DNA of 64,000 bases from Streptomyces sp. YIM 121038 (GCF_006088715.1 NZ_CP030771.1:4278001-4342000); one strand, 5' to 3'. Counted from the stretch's first letter, positions 34,001 to 42,568 are shown. Program-made: numbers and translations. The notes: a model not told the origin generated them from the letters alone.

Positions 34001-35554
34001 ATCCCGTACTTCACGAAGGCGGCTCGGCAGCGCCTCGGCCTCGGACAGCAGTCCTTTGGTGACTGCATCGCTGACGCGCGCCATCACCTCGGCAATGTCC
34101 TTGAGGCAACCATCGGCCGTGTTCTCCGCGACGACGGCGGTCTTGAGTTCGTCCCGCGCGGTCGCGCGGGCGGTGGCCAATTTCTCCTTGTGGAGGTCTC
34201 GCTGCTCAAGTTCCGTGGCCTCGACTGCGGCTGCCTCGTCGGAGCCCGCCAAGAGCGCACGCGCCAGACGACGTGCCGCGTCGTCCCGCTCCTTGAGCGC
34301 CGGCCGGGCCTTTTCCTCGGTCGCGACGACCAGAGCGGTGAGGTCCTTCACAGCTGCGGCACTGACGTCGTGTTCCAGAACCTTCGGTGTTGCCTCCCAT
34401 GCCTTCCGCTCCTTTTGGGCCTGTACGAGTTGCCTGTCACAGGTCTCCACGAGGGCATTGGCCTCGGAGAGCCGCATCTCAGCGAGGAGCCGGGAGAGTT
34501 CCGTCTGGATGTCCTCGCACTCCTTCTTGTGGCGCGCGGCCAGCGCCACTTCCTTGCGGGTGCGCTCGCTTTCCTTGCCGAGTACCTCCTGCTTGCCTTC
34601 CTCGACCTCGGCACGGGCACGTACCTGGGCGGCGAAGCGGGCGAGCGCCAGCTCCGCCTCCTTGTACGCGCGAACCGAATCCTTCAGCGCACGGCCCGCC
34701 GCATCAACCGGCCCCAGAAGATCGAGGGCTCCGGCCACGAACGTGCGCTCCGTGACCAGGGCGCCGCGATTGGCTAGCCGCTGCACATGGTCGTTCACCA
34801 GGGCCGCAAGAGGGTCCAGTTCCTTGGTACGGATCACAACACCCAGCAGGAACTCTACGAACTTGGCGTCGGAATCGAGCGTCAGAGCATTAGCTGCCTC
34901 GCCCTCGTCAACGTTCATGGCCCGCTGGTAGCGGAACAGCTCTGGGTCGATGTCGAGTTGCTGGAGCCGCTCCTTCCAGTCGCCTTGATGGGAAAACCAC
35001 GCCAGCTCAAGGCTCTGGTCCGCTGCGTAAGCCTCGTGCAGCTCTCGCTTGTACGGCGCCATGCGCAGGGGCTGGCCCTCGGCCTTGAAGGGCAGCACGT
35101 CCAGCGACATCCCGTCGTTGGGACGCAGGCAGTACCACTGCTGTTTGAGGGCGTCGATCGCGGCAGAGGCCGACTGCTGCCGCCACTCCATCACCTTGCC
35201 AGTCAGCAGCAGCTTCCCGGTGCTGACGTCCGTCCATTCGAGAACGATGTGCGAGACGTCTTTCGCAAGGACGAAGTTGTCGAGGACGCGCGTGTTCGTG
35301 GTGCCCAGAGTCTGCCGTCGGTCGGGGAGCAGAACGGAGAAGATCAGCTTCAGCAGCACTGACTTCCCGCCACCGTTCTCCAGGAGGATCACCGTGGCCG
35401 GCGAGGGCCGCAGCACGGGTGCAGCGTCACCGAAGACCGAGTCCTGGTGGTGCTCGACGGGGCGGCCGGCGCCGCGCAGGTCCAGCACGACATCGGGAAA
35501 TCGCGCGCCGGTAGGGCCTACGGACCGCAGCCGGACCCGGGAGAGTTCGTACAC
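31022..35554 (-). CDS. jetC: Wadjet SMC-like ATPase JetC
   Basis: A 1510-residue SMC/MukB-like protein. The N-terminal head has Walker A in VILLENGGGKSVLLKL (Lys64). Two very long charged coiled-coil arms (roughly residues 270-640 and 780-1200) surround a hinge region. The C-terminal head has the signature VFSGGQVLTAAILL (about 1350) and Walker B GVLFLDNPIGRAN (about 1385). The last 30 residues are an acidic tail. JetC is the loop-extruding motor that detects small circular DNA. It is larger than most JetC proteins I know of, mainly in the arms. GTG at 35554; 25 bases separate it from jetB. Confidence 0.93.
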   Translation of the reverse strand: MYELSRVRLRSVGPTGARFPDVVLDLRGAGRPVEHHQDSVFGDAAPVLRPSPATVILLENGGGKSVLLKLIFSVLLPDRRQTLGTTNTRVLDNFVLAKDVSHIVLEWTDVSTGKLLLTGKVMEWRQQSASAAIDALKQQWYCLRPNDGMSLDVLPFKAEGQPLRMAPYKRELHEAYAADQSLELAWFSHQGDWKERLQQLDIDPELFRYQRAMNVDEGEAANALTLDSDAKFVEFLLGVVIRTKELDPLAALVNDHVQRLANRGALVTERTFVAGALDLLGPVDAAGRALKDSVRAYKEAELALARFAAQVRARAEVEEGKQEVLGKESERTRKEVALAARHKKECEDIQTELSRLLAEMRLSEANALVETCDRQLVQAQKERKAWEATPKVLEHDVSAAAVKDLTALVVATEEKARPALKERDDAARRLARALLAGSDEAAAVEATELEQRDLHKEKLATARATARDELKTAVVAENTADGCLKDIAEVMARVSDAVTKGLLSEAEALPSRLREVRDELGKLRSRIADLEKEREELTEREATTQDELREAAEEAAERKQARDKASSDHEEAVRRTRELENEPRTLELLDSEQADFDRDAQELRRRLSETLSAAERDITALNAAEYADERARLALADGELLPPPAVIGDACALLKDAGIIATSGWHYLAGIPDLERRRAWVRRSPHLAAGVILNDPADLPKAENLLTELRPQPTVHVAVATTRAFDEAGADPIASVATAIPLHPALHDPEAAAAEHRQIKLRHAERISELMDLQARRTADQRLLHRVEEWRAAYPVGSLAALEQKWADTRRLHAQALDVVTSCQTALKAVQNRRGEVGKELPELYGAEKKLDKQERQLADLSVQTGRVPALAEKEKNARAQAEAHHKKAEEAEKLAEQHQTQVSEHGRSADEARRTVRSLNERRAKLPGGEEVPVSDPVPDLSIALLDSAYAQAVQNYTRVEVGSDLLKEKSDAEGRAARANAAYLALDGRVRVRAAALLKTPQGSEESARAAQTDSAERLVKLREKAKENAVVARSRCRDQFDEATKRATSRVLLPEAPADIPRCIAAAEHAAARSAAALQAHAECEKEHVEAEQRLEEAQTAARSFRFITGTVAGDTEHAADATAPGSVDVEPYSGDAESAQYAYTVLRKAVTSAATTREADERALEERAGALQRHATAAEFKDLLLPVQSQIRVSGWQTTAARAGEWAEALHPRLLSLDEDLEQTEVHRRLIVDNLRGLVSNALNTLRRAQRVSRLPDTLGDWSGEEFLRFRFRHTDDVHLTEALAQVIDEAAAGQNTDGRTVKRDGMSLLLRGVRAAVPRGFHVEVLKPDAVLRTERVRVSEIKDVFSGGQVLTAAILLYCTMAALRANDRGHVRHTHSGVLFLDNPIGRANADYLLDLQRKVAEALGVQLIYTTGLSDDNTLKRFPLVLRLRNDADLRTGRKYLTVAQRVQEQLDALDAPDGGGRITATRIMHLGADSGASDGNDTDEDGHDPDGEGDADEAARD

Positions 35555-35579
35555 GTGGTGCCTTTTCTCGGTCGTAACG

Positions 35580-36395
35580 TCAGTCGTCGTACAGCGTGGT
35601 CTCGTCCGTCACGCTCAACCCGCCTCGTTCCGCGGACAGGGGCGCCTTGAGATCGAGCAGCTCCTGGTAGGCACGGGTCGCCGCGAGTTCCCGTACGTGG
35701 AGCTGGTACCGGTGTGTGGACCGATACATCTGCTCCCGTCGCTCGGGATCAACCCCCATCGACTTGAGCATCCCGTAATCGCACAGGTAGGTGAGGGTGT
35801 TCGTGACTACCGTGCGCGTCGCCGCGTAACCGGCGCGACGCTTCTTAGTGGGGGCGACTTCGGGGCGGTTCCGATAGGCGTGCCAGGCACGTTCGAGTTC
35901 GGGCGCGTCGGCGGGCGGATCGTCGTCTTCTTCGGCTTCCGCCGCTCGTTCAGCGAGGGTGTCGCACACTGAGCGGACGTAGCGGTCCACCTCGGAAACC
36001 CATACGCGGCCGGTGCGGCCGTCGTCCACAAGATCCTCGGCTCGGGGAAAGCAGAGTGCGGCAACTGCCAGATGGGCGATGCCATGAAGGACACGCTCGG
36101 CCGTCCGTGGTTCGCGCACTCTTGCCTGTCGCACGAACTGGTCCATACGTGTCTCGAACACCGAGTTCGGCAGCGCCGTGTGCACGATGCCGGAACGCAT
36201 GGAGACACCGAGGACCCGAAGGCCCAGGCCGGCGGCCACTCGTTTCACGAGAAACCCGAAATCGGGATCTTCCTCGTATCGCCTGACCAACATTGCGTAG
36301 TCGTCGTCCCGGGACGGAAGGAGCTTGGCCCGAAAGCCATAGCCGACGAGCAGAGCGGCAGCCTCGGCGTCTTCGCCCGCCGTTTCGATGGTCAC
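35580..36395 (-). CDS. jetB: Wadjet MukE/MksE-like subunit JetB
   Basis: A 271-residue winged-helix (KITE) type protein. Recognisable features are DDDYAMLVRRYEEDPDFGFL near residue 30, RVLHGIAHLAVAALCFPRAE (about 105) and the C-terminal ATRTVVTNTLTYLCDYGML winged-helix core. It bridges JetA and the JetC heads. The start codon is GTG and overlaps the jetA stop as GTGA (36392-36395). Assignment rests on position between jetA and jetC and on MksE-like size and fold rather than on strong motifs. Confidence 0.85.
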   Translation of the reverse strand: MTIETAGEDAEAAALLVGYGFRAKLLPSRDDDYAMLVRRYEEDPDFGFLVKRVAAGLGLRVLGVSMRSGIVHTALPNSVFETRMDQFVRQARVREPRTAERVLHGIAHLAVAALCFPRAEDLVDDGRTGRVWVSEVDRYVRSVCDTLAERAAEAEEDDDPPADAPELERAWHAYRNRPEVAPTKKRRAGYAATRTVVTNTLTYLCDYGMLKSMGVDPERREQMYRSTHRYQLHVRELAATRAYQELLDLKAPLSAERGGLSVTDETTLYDD

Positions 36396-37894
36396 CGGTT
36401 TAGATTCCTTTCCTCTGCGTCCTCCACTCTCCTGACACTTGCGGGCCGGTCGAGCCTTGCCGTGGACAGCAATAGGTCGTCACCGGAAAAGCCGTGTTCC
36501 TCAAAAATGGAACTGGCCGACACCGCAATAAGCAACCGGTCTTGGTCGTTGCGCAGCGCGGATCCCAGCTGAGGGCTGAATGCCCGCAGGGCCGCCAGCA
36601 CGATCAATTCCGGCAGATCGTCGTCCAGAAGCGCCGCCTCGGCCAGTACGTCCGAGAGAGTGCGCGCAGAGTCCGGTATGTCCAGCAGTTCGCGCGCCAA
36701 GTGCTGCTGCTCCGCACTGAATCGGACCTCGTCCTCGGGAGCCAGCGGTCCCGGAACGTCCTCCTCCTCAGCAAAACGGCTGTACACGGGCGGTGGCGCA
36801 AGGAGCGTGGGGACCAGTGCCGCCAGGTTGACCTGATCCTGACGTTCAGGACCCACGGCACCCTCCACAAACGCCTCCAGGGAAGCGGCAGCCTCTCCGA
36901 CTGTCAGAGCGAGGGAGGGGTGCAACAGATCGCTGTGCAGATCCAGCAAAGCCCGCCGAGGCGTTCCGGAGAACTGCTGTCGGTCTTGCTGGGTGCGGAA
37001 GAGCGCGCGCGCCCCCAACAATCGGTGCTGCAGCACCGTGTGTCGGCGAATGCAGTCTCCGACGATATGGACCAACTCGGCAGCCCGCCGCTTGGTGCGG
37101 AAGTCCTGCGCAGAATCACGATTGCTCAGGATTGATCGTTCGATCGCCTGCTCCTCATGGATGCGCGACTCCACATGGGTCAACGCCTCGTTGAGGACAT
37201 CGGGCACTTCCTGCATCCAATCGACTGTCCGGATGTTCCGCTCAGTGGCGTCAAGGTGTCGACGGATGGTTTCGCCGTACTGAATCGTGCGCACTCTGGC
37301 CTGCTCGGCAACATGCCGGGCGTCCGCCAATCGGCCTCGGTCGATCAGGTTGCGCAGCCGCACCTCGGCAGCGATCTGAGCGGATTCCACGTCGGTGTCG
37401 AGAGCGCCCACGAGAACGTTAAGGGCCTCGTGAGAGGCGAGGAGGTACAGATCACCTTGAGCGTCGGTACGCTCTTCGAGGATTCGAAAACCGAAGTCCT
37501 TGAACTCATACGCCCCCGAGGAATTTATCGACCCGTATTTCCAGCGGAATGCACGGTCGGATTCCCGGACGTTGATGAGACTCTCCAGCACCCAGGCGGC
37601 AACCCTGCCGTGCTCGCCACCAGGGCGGTCCGGTGCCTGCCGTGCAACAAAGCGTTGCGCTCGTTCCAACACGTGCTCGTGACGTGCCCCCGACTCGAAA
37701 TCCATGGCGATGGCGACCTGATCAATGATGAACAGCGCCACCTCTGCCGTCTGGTAGCGCTCGCCCTCCATCCAAGGCTGATTCGCCTTGCGAACCTCAA
37801 GATCGTGCAACGGTGCGGTACACGCCAGAGCCTTCATCCGGCGGGACAACCCCTCGTCCACCCACCCGTCTTGCACTCCCTCCCCATAAGACAT
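36392..37894 (-). CDS. jetA: Wadjet kleisin-like subunit JetA
   Basis: A 500-residue MukF/MksF-like kleisin. The N-terminal winged helix (residues 1-110: ALFIIDQVAIAMDFESGAR) is followed by a DUF3375-like helical middle (EERTDAQGDLYLLASHEALN, then LRNLIDRGRLADARHVAEQA). The C-terminal domain contacts the SMC head. The ATG at 37894 is chosen because the family sequence begins there. A -10-like TACGGT seven bases upstream would make the mRNA leaderless. It is first in the jetABCD operon, with GTGA coupling to jetB. Confidence 0.87.
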   Translation of the reverse strand: MSYGEGVQDGWVDEGLSRRMKALACTAPLHDLEVRKANQPWMEGERYQTAEVALFIIDQVAIAMDFESGARHEHVLERAQRFVARQAPDRPGGEHGRVAAWVLESLINVRESDRAFRWKYGSINSSGAYEFKDFGFRILEERTDAQGDLYLLASHEALNVLVGALDTDVESAQIAAEVRLRNLIDRGRLADARHVAEQARVRTIQYGETIRRHLDATERNIRTVDWMQEVPDVLNEALTHVESRIHEEQAIERSILSNRDSAQDFRTKRRAAELVHIVGDCIRRHTVLQHRLLGARALFRTQQDRQQFSGTPRRALLDLHSDLLHPSLALTVGEAAASLEAFVEGAVGPERQDQVNLAALVPTLLAPPPVYSRFAEEEDVPGPLAPEDEVRFSAEQQHLARELLDIPDSARTLSDVLAEAALLDDDLPELIVLAALRAFSPQLGSALRNDQDRLLIAVSASSIFEEHGFSGDDLLLSTARLDRPASVRRVEDAEERNLNR

Positions 37895-38353
37895 GCGCAG
37901 AACCGTAGCTTCTTCCAAACCCCCTGCCTCATCGACACATTTACGATCATGGCGGGTTTTCGACAGTGAGGCAGTCTGCATGTACGCAACAAGTGACCTT
38001 CGTTCACCATTACCGCAGGAAGAGCTCTTTTCGGAATCACGTCGTCCGGAAATTTCAGCATGCGCCGTTTGATAGATCGACCGAAAAGGGCCGATTTTGG
38101 AGTCCGGCGTTCAGCAGTCCCTACGAGCTCCCGTCATCGCCTACGTGAACCCGGTCGCTTATTCGGCGGCGTCTACTCGGCGGGGCCAACTGCGATGGGG
38201 CTGAAGGAGTCCAGGCCTACTTACCCTGCTGATCGGTGTCGGTGGCGAGGGGCCAGGGCATACATCACGTTCACCACAGGTCAGCCACGCCCACCACCCT
38301 GCTCATTTTGAAAGGTCTAGGCGAAATCCGAATACGCTCGGTCCCGACCGACG
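37895..38353. other. Intergenic region upstream of the Wadjet operon
   Basis: A 459-base gap between jetA and the stop of the ADP-ribosylglycohydrolase gene. It is A+T-rich for this genome at 37930-38110. It should contain the jetA promoter (minus strand) and the end of the helicase/DarT/hydrolase transcript. No convincing ORF, RNA gene or strong hairpin was found. Confidence 0.5.
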
Positions 38354-40102
38354 TCACCCGGCAGGCGGTTCAGCGTTGTTGACAGCGACGATCAAGTACG
38401 GGTCAACCCGAACCCAGAATGCACTGCCGTCCCGTTGAACCGCGCCCTCCAACTCCATGGCGCGCAAGCTCTCCCATGCCGCTTGGACGTCGCGGATGGC
38501 AATACGGAGCTGGGTCGTCGGAAATCCTGCGGTCCATTCCCCTGCGGGGGCTTGTCTGATGACGAGATTCTCGTAAGAGACCCAGTCGTTCCCGCGGCGT
38601 GGTGCGGTCAGCCCCAGAGCGGTAAGGGCCTCGGTCACGCGGCTGATGTCGACCACGGGCAAGTAGGCGCCTTGGAGTCGGGTTTGGGTCGGCTGCCGGA
38701 CCGGTCGATGCTCGGCTCCCTGTGCTGTCTCAGTGCGCGAGGATTCTTGGACGCGTTCTGCTTCAATCCGCTGGACCCCGCGGATGAGGAAGAGGCTCTG
38801 ACCGTCCTCAGTGAGCAACTGAGTTCGTCGCGCTGACCAGTTGCCAGACGTAAGGGTGGACCCGGCGACGACACGGGCCTGGCGGCGATCCGGCAACAGG
38901 AGACCTACTCGTGTGTCGGCTCCGTCGAGTTCCTGAAGAAACCGTGACCTAGCCTCGCTGACCTCATCGTTCGAGGGCGGGGGCAGTGTCACGGAGACGG
39001 CATGGAGCAGCTTCTCGGCCAGCGTGATCAGCAGGGCCCCGTCCTGCACAGTACGGCCGAACGAGCCGAGCCATTCCTGACCCAGACCCGCTCCGAGCAG
39101 ACTGGCGGTCATGGACGCCAGGGTGTCCGTGTCCGCGCCTTCCTGACGGGCCGGAACACCGATGCCACGCTCAGGGCTAGCTGCGGACCGTGCCGCGAGG
39201 TAGATGGCGGCCACCGCGCACAGGGTCCCCGAGCCACGGGTCCTCGTGCGGGTCAGCCCGTGCTCCTCAAGAAAGGCTGAGGGTGCACTGAGCGCACCGC
39301 TGTCCAACGAGGACCGCGCGCTACTGAGGAGGTCTTCCACCTCCTGCACAGTGTCGTCCCAGGCACGCTCGTAGTCGCCCGGGAACGCCTCGGAGGCGGC
39401 ATCGCGCCAGTGGTGATCCAAGACCTGCCAGACCTGTTCCCGCCAGTCCTTCAGCCCGTCCAGGGTCGCTTCGACGAGCCAGCCGTAAGCCAGCGGGGCG
39501 GGTTGTCGCAAACTGATCCACAGCGCGTATGCATGCACCAGGGCGCCCAAGAGAGCACGCGGGTGCCCGTGGGTCGTGGCCGCGTCGCGGACCACATCAG
39601 CGGCTAGGTCGCCGAAGGAGCCCTCGTAGTGAACGATGACGTGTGGCGCGATGCGCATTGCCGCACCATTGGCCCCGGCGCTGAAGTACTTCTCCAGGTC
39701 GTCGCTCTTGTGGCCCCAGGCTGCTTCGTGCTTCTCCCAGGCACGGCAGGCGCGTTTGACGCTGGCACCGGCGCCGCGTTCGTAGTGAGGGAGGAAAGGC
39801 CACTCGACTCGTTGCAGCCAGGTGAGCCAGTCGTCGCCCGCGCTGAGGCGAGCGCGAGCGACAGCGATAAGCATCTGGGTGTCGTCGCTGTACTCGCCGG
39901 GTCCGATCTCCTCAAGGATCGGACGGAACCGGCTGCCGGCCATCCGCTGCCAGGCGAAAAATCGACCCGAGACCTGGCTGAGTGGCGGAAGTGAGCGGGT
40001 CCGGTCCCGCCGCTCGTAGGGCCAGCCCATGGCGTCCCCGACAGCTGCCCCGAGGAGCATGCCGCAGGCCCTGTCGGTCCATGGGTGAAGCTCAGCGTTC
40101 AC
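38354..40102 (-). CDS. ADP-ribosylglycohydrolase (DraG family) with extra C-terminal domain
   Basis: A 582-residue protein. The hydrolase domain (1-390) has the family's metal sites: GAAVGDAMG (17-25), GEYSDDTQM (Asp73, Asp74, Thr75), GANGAAMRIAP (143-153) and GADTDTLASM (322-331). It would remove ADP-ribose from protein or nucleic acid. Residues 400-582 are an added domain of unknown type ending WVRVDPYLIVAVNN. GTG start 4 bases after the DarT-like gene stop. By position it is the natural antagonist of that enzyme, taking the place of the macrodomain protein DarG in classical DarTG pairs. That pairing is inferred. Confidence 0.88.
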   Translation of the reverse strand: MNAELHPWTDRACGMLLGAAVGDAMGWPYERRDRTRSLPPLSQVSGRFFAWQRMAGSRFRPILEEIGPGEYSDDTQMLIAVARARLSAGDDWLTWLQRVEWPFLPHYERGAGASVKRACRAWEKHEAAWGHKSDDLEKYFSAGANGAAMRIAPHVIVHYEGSFGDLAADVVRDAATTHGHPRALLGALVHAYALWISLRQPAPLAYGWLVEATLDGLKDWREQVWQVLDHHWRDAASEAFPGDYERAWDDTVQEVEDLLSSARSSLDSGALSAPSAFLEEHGLTRTRTRGSGTLCAVAAIYLAARSAASPERGIGVPARQEGADTDTLASMTASLLGAGLGQEWLGSFGRTVQDGALLITLAEKLLHAVSVTLPPPSNDEVSEARSRFLQELDGADTRVGLLLPDRRQARVVAGSTLTSGNWSARRTQLLTEDGQSLFLIRGVQRIEAERVQESSRTETAQGAEHRPVRQPTQTRLQGAYLPVVDISRVTEALTALGLTAPRRGNDWVSYENLVIRQAPAGEWTAGFPTTQLRIAIRDVQAAWESLRAMELEGAVQRDGSAFWVRVDPYLIVAVNNAEPPAG

Positions 40103-40106
40103 GTGT

Positions 40107-40805
40107 TCACTCTGCCAGAGTTGTTCCGGGGATGTACGGGGTCTCCAGTGGTCGTTTACCGGAGCGCACCGACCTACTCAGGGCGTACTTCTCGAAGAGC
40201 ACGGGAGCAACGACCAAGGGTGGCAGCAGAGCCGCCATACCGAACCGGGCGTGCCTGAAGTGCTCCAGCTCCGCCTGCTGCTCGTCTCGAACGATGACAG
40301 AGCGCACGGCGGGCAGGGGGATGGCGCCGGGTATTTGGATCTCTGCCTGATCGTCCGTGGGCCACCAGGACGGATGCCCGCGTTCTCGCCGCAGAGTCAT
40401 CTTGCCGGTCACCGTCGGCGCGAACATAGCGTTGAAGCCGTCGGCGCCGGTCCGGGCGCCGGCGCTCCTGTCCCGTGCGGAGTTGTATGCGCAGAACCGG
40501 GCGCCGGGAGCGGCGAGCAAGTCGACGTTCAGTGTGAGGACCACCCAGTCCTGGAAATGGCGGTCCCGGCTCGCGGCCTGCGCCAGGTACCAGGTATTCG
40601 GATACTCCACGCTCAGGAAGGTGAACTCCGGTGCGCCGTCCAAGCGCTGTGTGTCGACAGGCCGGTAAGCGTCGGCGGCCGTCTGCAGCACGGCTACGGG
40701 ACGTATCTGCCGGGTGTCGAGAATGTGGGACAGGTTGGCCGACTTAGTGAAGTGGCACAGACGGGTAATTCCGCGGTCCCGGGCCTGCTCAAGGACGTCG
40801 TTCAC
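40107..40805 (-). CDS. DarT-like ADP-ribosyltransferase (DUF4433 type)
   Basis: A 232-residue protein with the DarT layout. It has ITRLCHFTKSANLSHILDTR at the N-terminus (NAD-binding, His18), EYPNTWYLAQAASR, FCAYNSARDRS, and the catalytic-glutamate segment TDDQAEIQIPGAIPL (Glu155), followed by VRSVIVRDEQQ. DarT enzymes attach ADP-ribose to thymidine or guanosine in single-stranded DNA and are toxic. This copy is divergent: the usual YFNPRSPM stretch is not recognisable, so its target could differ. The GTG overlaps the helicase stop (GTGA, 40802-40805), and the hydrolase gene follows after 4 bases. Confidence 0.78.
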   Translation of the reverse strand: MNDVLEQARDRGITRLCHFTKSANLSHILDTRQIRPVAVLQTAADAYRPVDTQRLDGAPEFTFLSVEYPNTWYLAQAASRDRHFQDWVVLTLNVDLLAAPGARFCAYNSARDRSAGARTGADGFNAMFAPTVTGKMTLRRERGHPSWWPTDDQAEIQIPGAIPLPAVRSVIVRDEQQAELEHFRHARFGMAALLPPLVVAPVLFEKYALSRSVRSGKRPLETPYIPGTTLAE

Positions 40806-42202
40806 AAGCTCACCCGCACATACAGGTCGGACATCTCGTGTGGCAACAGATCGGTGAGCTTGCTTGAGTGCAGCATGATGAGCTCCGTACGAGCCCGGGT
40901 GATAGCCACATACAACCGGCGGGCCTCGCGGGCCTGCGCCTCCTCCAGGCCGTGAGCCCCCACCTCACTTGGCTTCGGCAGCTCGTCCGCATCGCAGAAC
41001 GGGAGGATGACCGAGTCGAACTCGAAGCCCTTCGCCGCGGAGTAGGTCCCGTAGAACACTCCAGGCTCGTCGGTCCAGCAAGCAAGATCGCGGTGCAGAC
41101 GGCGAATGGGGACGCGGCCTCGGTCGAGGAGAGACCTGAGTTTGCCCTCGTGATCCCGCGTGCGCATGAGGATGGCGACCTGGCGGTCCGCGCCCAGCGC
41201 CAGGGCATTGCGCGCCGCCTGAACGAACTGCTCATCCTTGCTTGCGGTCTCCAAGATGGTGGGCTTCGGGCCGTCGGCAGCCGACCCGGTCGGCTGAACC
41301 AGATCAACGTCGTCCTTGAAGTGCTGCATATCCGATATGCCCTGGGCGAGTTGCCCAACCTGACGACTGTTGCGATAGTTGTGGGCGAACTCCACCACAT
41401 TTGCTACATGGAGGCCCAGGGAGCGCCAGGACATCCGGCTTCCGTAGATTTGCTGCGCGTAGTCCCCAAAGAAAGTTAGCGAACCGTCGCCGGGAATGGC
41501 AGCTGCCAGGCTTCGGATCATCTCAGGCGTGAAGTCCTGACCTTCATCGACGACGACATGCCGGTAGAGCCGCTTGGTCGCGTCAACCTTGAGGGCGGCC
41601 AGGACAGTCGACGCCATGTTGTCGAAGTCGTACTCGAACCCCGCTTCTGCACGCAACTGTGCGTAGCGTTGGTAGACCTCGAAGACGACTTCACGGTCGG
41701 GTTGCTGAAGTGGCTTACCCCGGCCAACTCGGCGCGTGCGGCTTTCCACGTACGTCTGCTGGTCGACGATGCCGTGCCCGACCATCCAATGCAATTCGTC
41801 TAGGAAGAAATCGAGCGGGCGGTGAATCACTGCCCGGGAGGAGTGACGCTCGCGGGCCTCCAACAGTGCCCGCTCGACCATCTGCTTCTTGGACTTGCAT
41901 ATGCGCACCGGCGCTTTCGTCCAGTGTGCGAGGTAGCCGCGCGCGAAGGTGTGGTAGGTCTCAATCTGCAGGTTCGGGGGCGCAGTACTCATACCCCGGA
42001 GGTAGGTAACGAGAGCCTTGTTGAAGGTGACCAACAGGGTGTGGCCTCCGATACCGGGAGCCATGGCCAGATAGTGAGCCCGATGGACCGCCATCGTCGT
42101 CTTGCCGCTGCCCGCCGTACCCAGAACGACGCAGTGACCGCGGTCGTTCAGGAAGACGACATCCCGCTGGTGACCCTTCGGTTCAGGTAACGAAAGCCCC
42201 AT
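40802..42202 (-). CDS. UvrD/Rep-like superfamily 1 helicase
   Basis: A 466-residue SF1 helicase, shorter than UvrD (about 720). Walker A GTAGSGKTT (28-36), motif Ia LLVTFNKALVTYL, Walker B VVDEGQDF (217-224), motif III FFGDYAQQIY, motif IV/V region GVFYGTYSAAKGFEFDSVIL and motif VI RRLYVAITRARTEL (about 440). The accessory 1B/2B domains appear reduced. It would unwind or translocate on DNA and may expose single strands for the coupled DarT-like enzyme. ATG 42202 begins the three-gene operon. The promoter should lie in the 366 bases before attR. Confidence 0.87.
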   Translation of the reverse strand: MGLSLPEPKGHQRDVVFLNDRGHCVVLGTAGSGKTTMAVHRAHYLAMAPGIGGHTLLVTFNKALVTYLRGMSTAPPNLQIETYHTFARGYLAHWTKAPVRICKSKKQMVERALLEARERHSSRAVIHRPLDFFLDELHWMVGHGIVDQQTYVESRTRRVGRGKPLQQPDREVVFEVYQRYAQLRAEAGFEYDFDNMASTVLAALKVDATKRLYRHVVVDEGQDFTPEMIRSLAAAIPGDGSLTFFGDYAQQIYGSRMSWRSLGLHVANVVEFAHNYRNSRQVGQLAQGISDMQHFKDDVDLVQPTGSAADGPKPTILETASKDEQFVQAARNALALGADRQVAILMRTRDHEGKLRSLLDRGRVPIRRLHRDLACWTDEPGVFYGTYSAAKGFEFDSVILPFCDADELPKPSEVGAHGLEEAQAREARRLYVAITRARTELIMLHSSKLTDLLPHEMSDLYVRVSL

Positions 42203-42568
42203 CAGGCCATTATGACGCGTCCATGGTCACTTGGTACAGGTATCCACGACTTGGCATCAAGACCCTACACAAAGGCAACTTGACCCCGGAGGCAGTGCGT
42301 AGTGGCCCCCCTGGCGATCACACCGGCCGCTGGCGGCAGTGGACTGGATCGGCACGAGCTAGAACCTCGATACAAACGGCATGGCCTCTCGCATGTGCCG
42401 TGCGGGATGAGCCGATGGCTGCCTCTCGGGCAGTCCCCCGCCAGAACGGATTCAGCACACATGAGGCCGGGAAGCCCCGAGAACACCCGAGAACTACAGA
42501 GGCGTGTTTCCCCAGGCCAGACACCCCGTAGCCGACGTTTCCGCAGGTCACAGCCCCGCCCAGGGAAA
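42203..42568. other. Non-coding right end of element B
   Basis: 366 bases between the helicase start and the right att repeat. It should hold the promoter of the helicase operon and integrase arm-type sites. No gene is seen. Short direct motifs such as CCGCAGGTCA (42541) recall the AGGTCA loops of the hairpins at 373 and 19905, but this may be chance. Confidence 0.45.
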
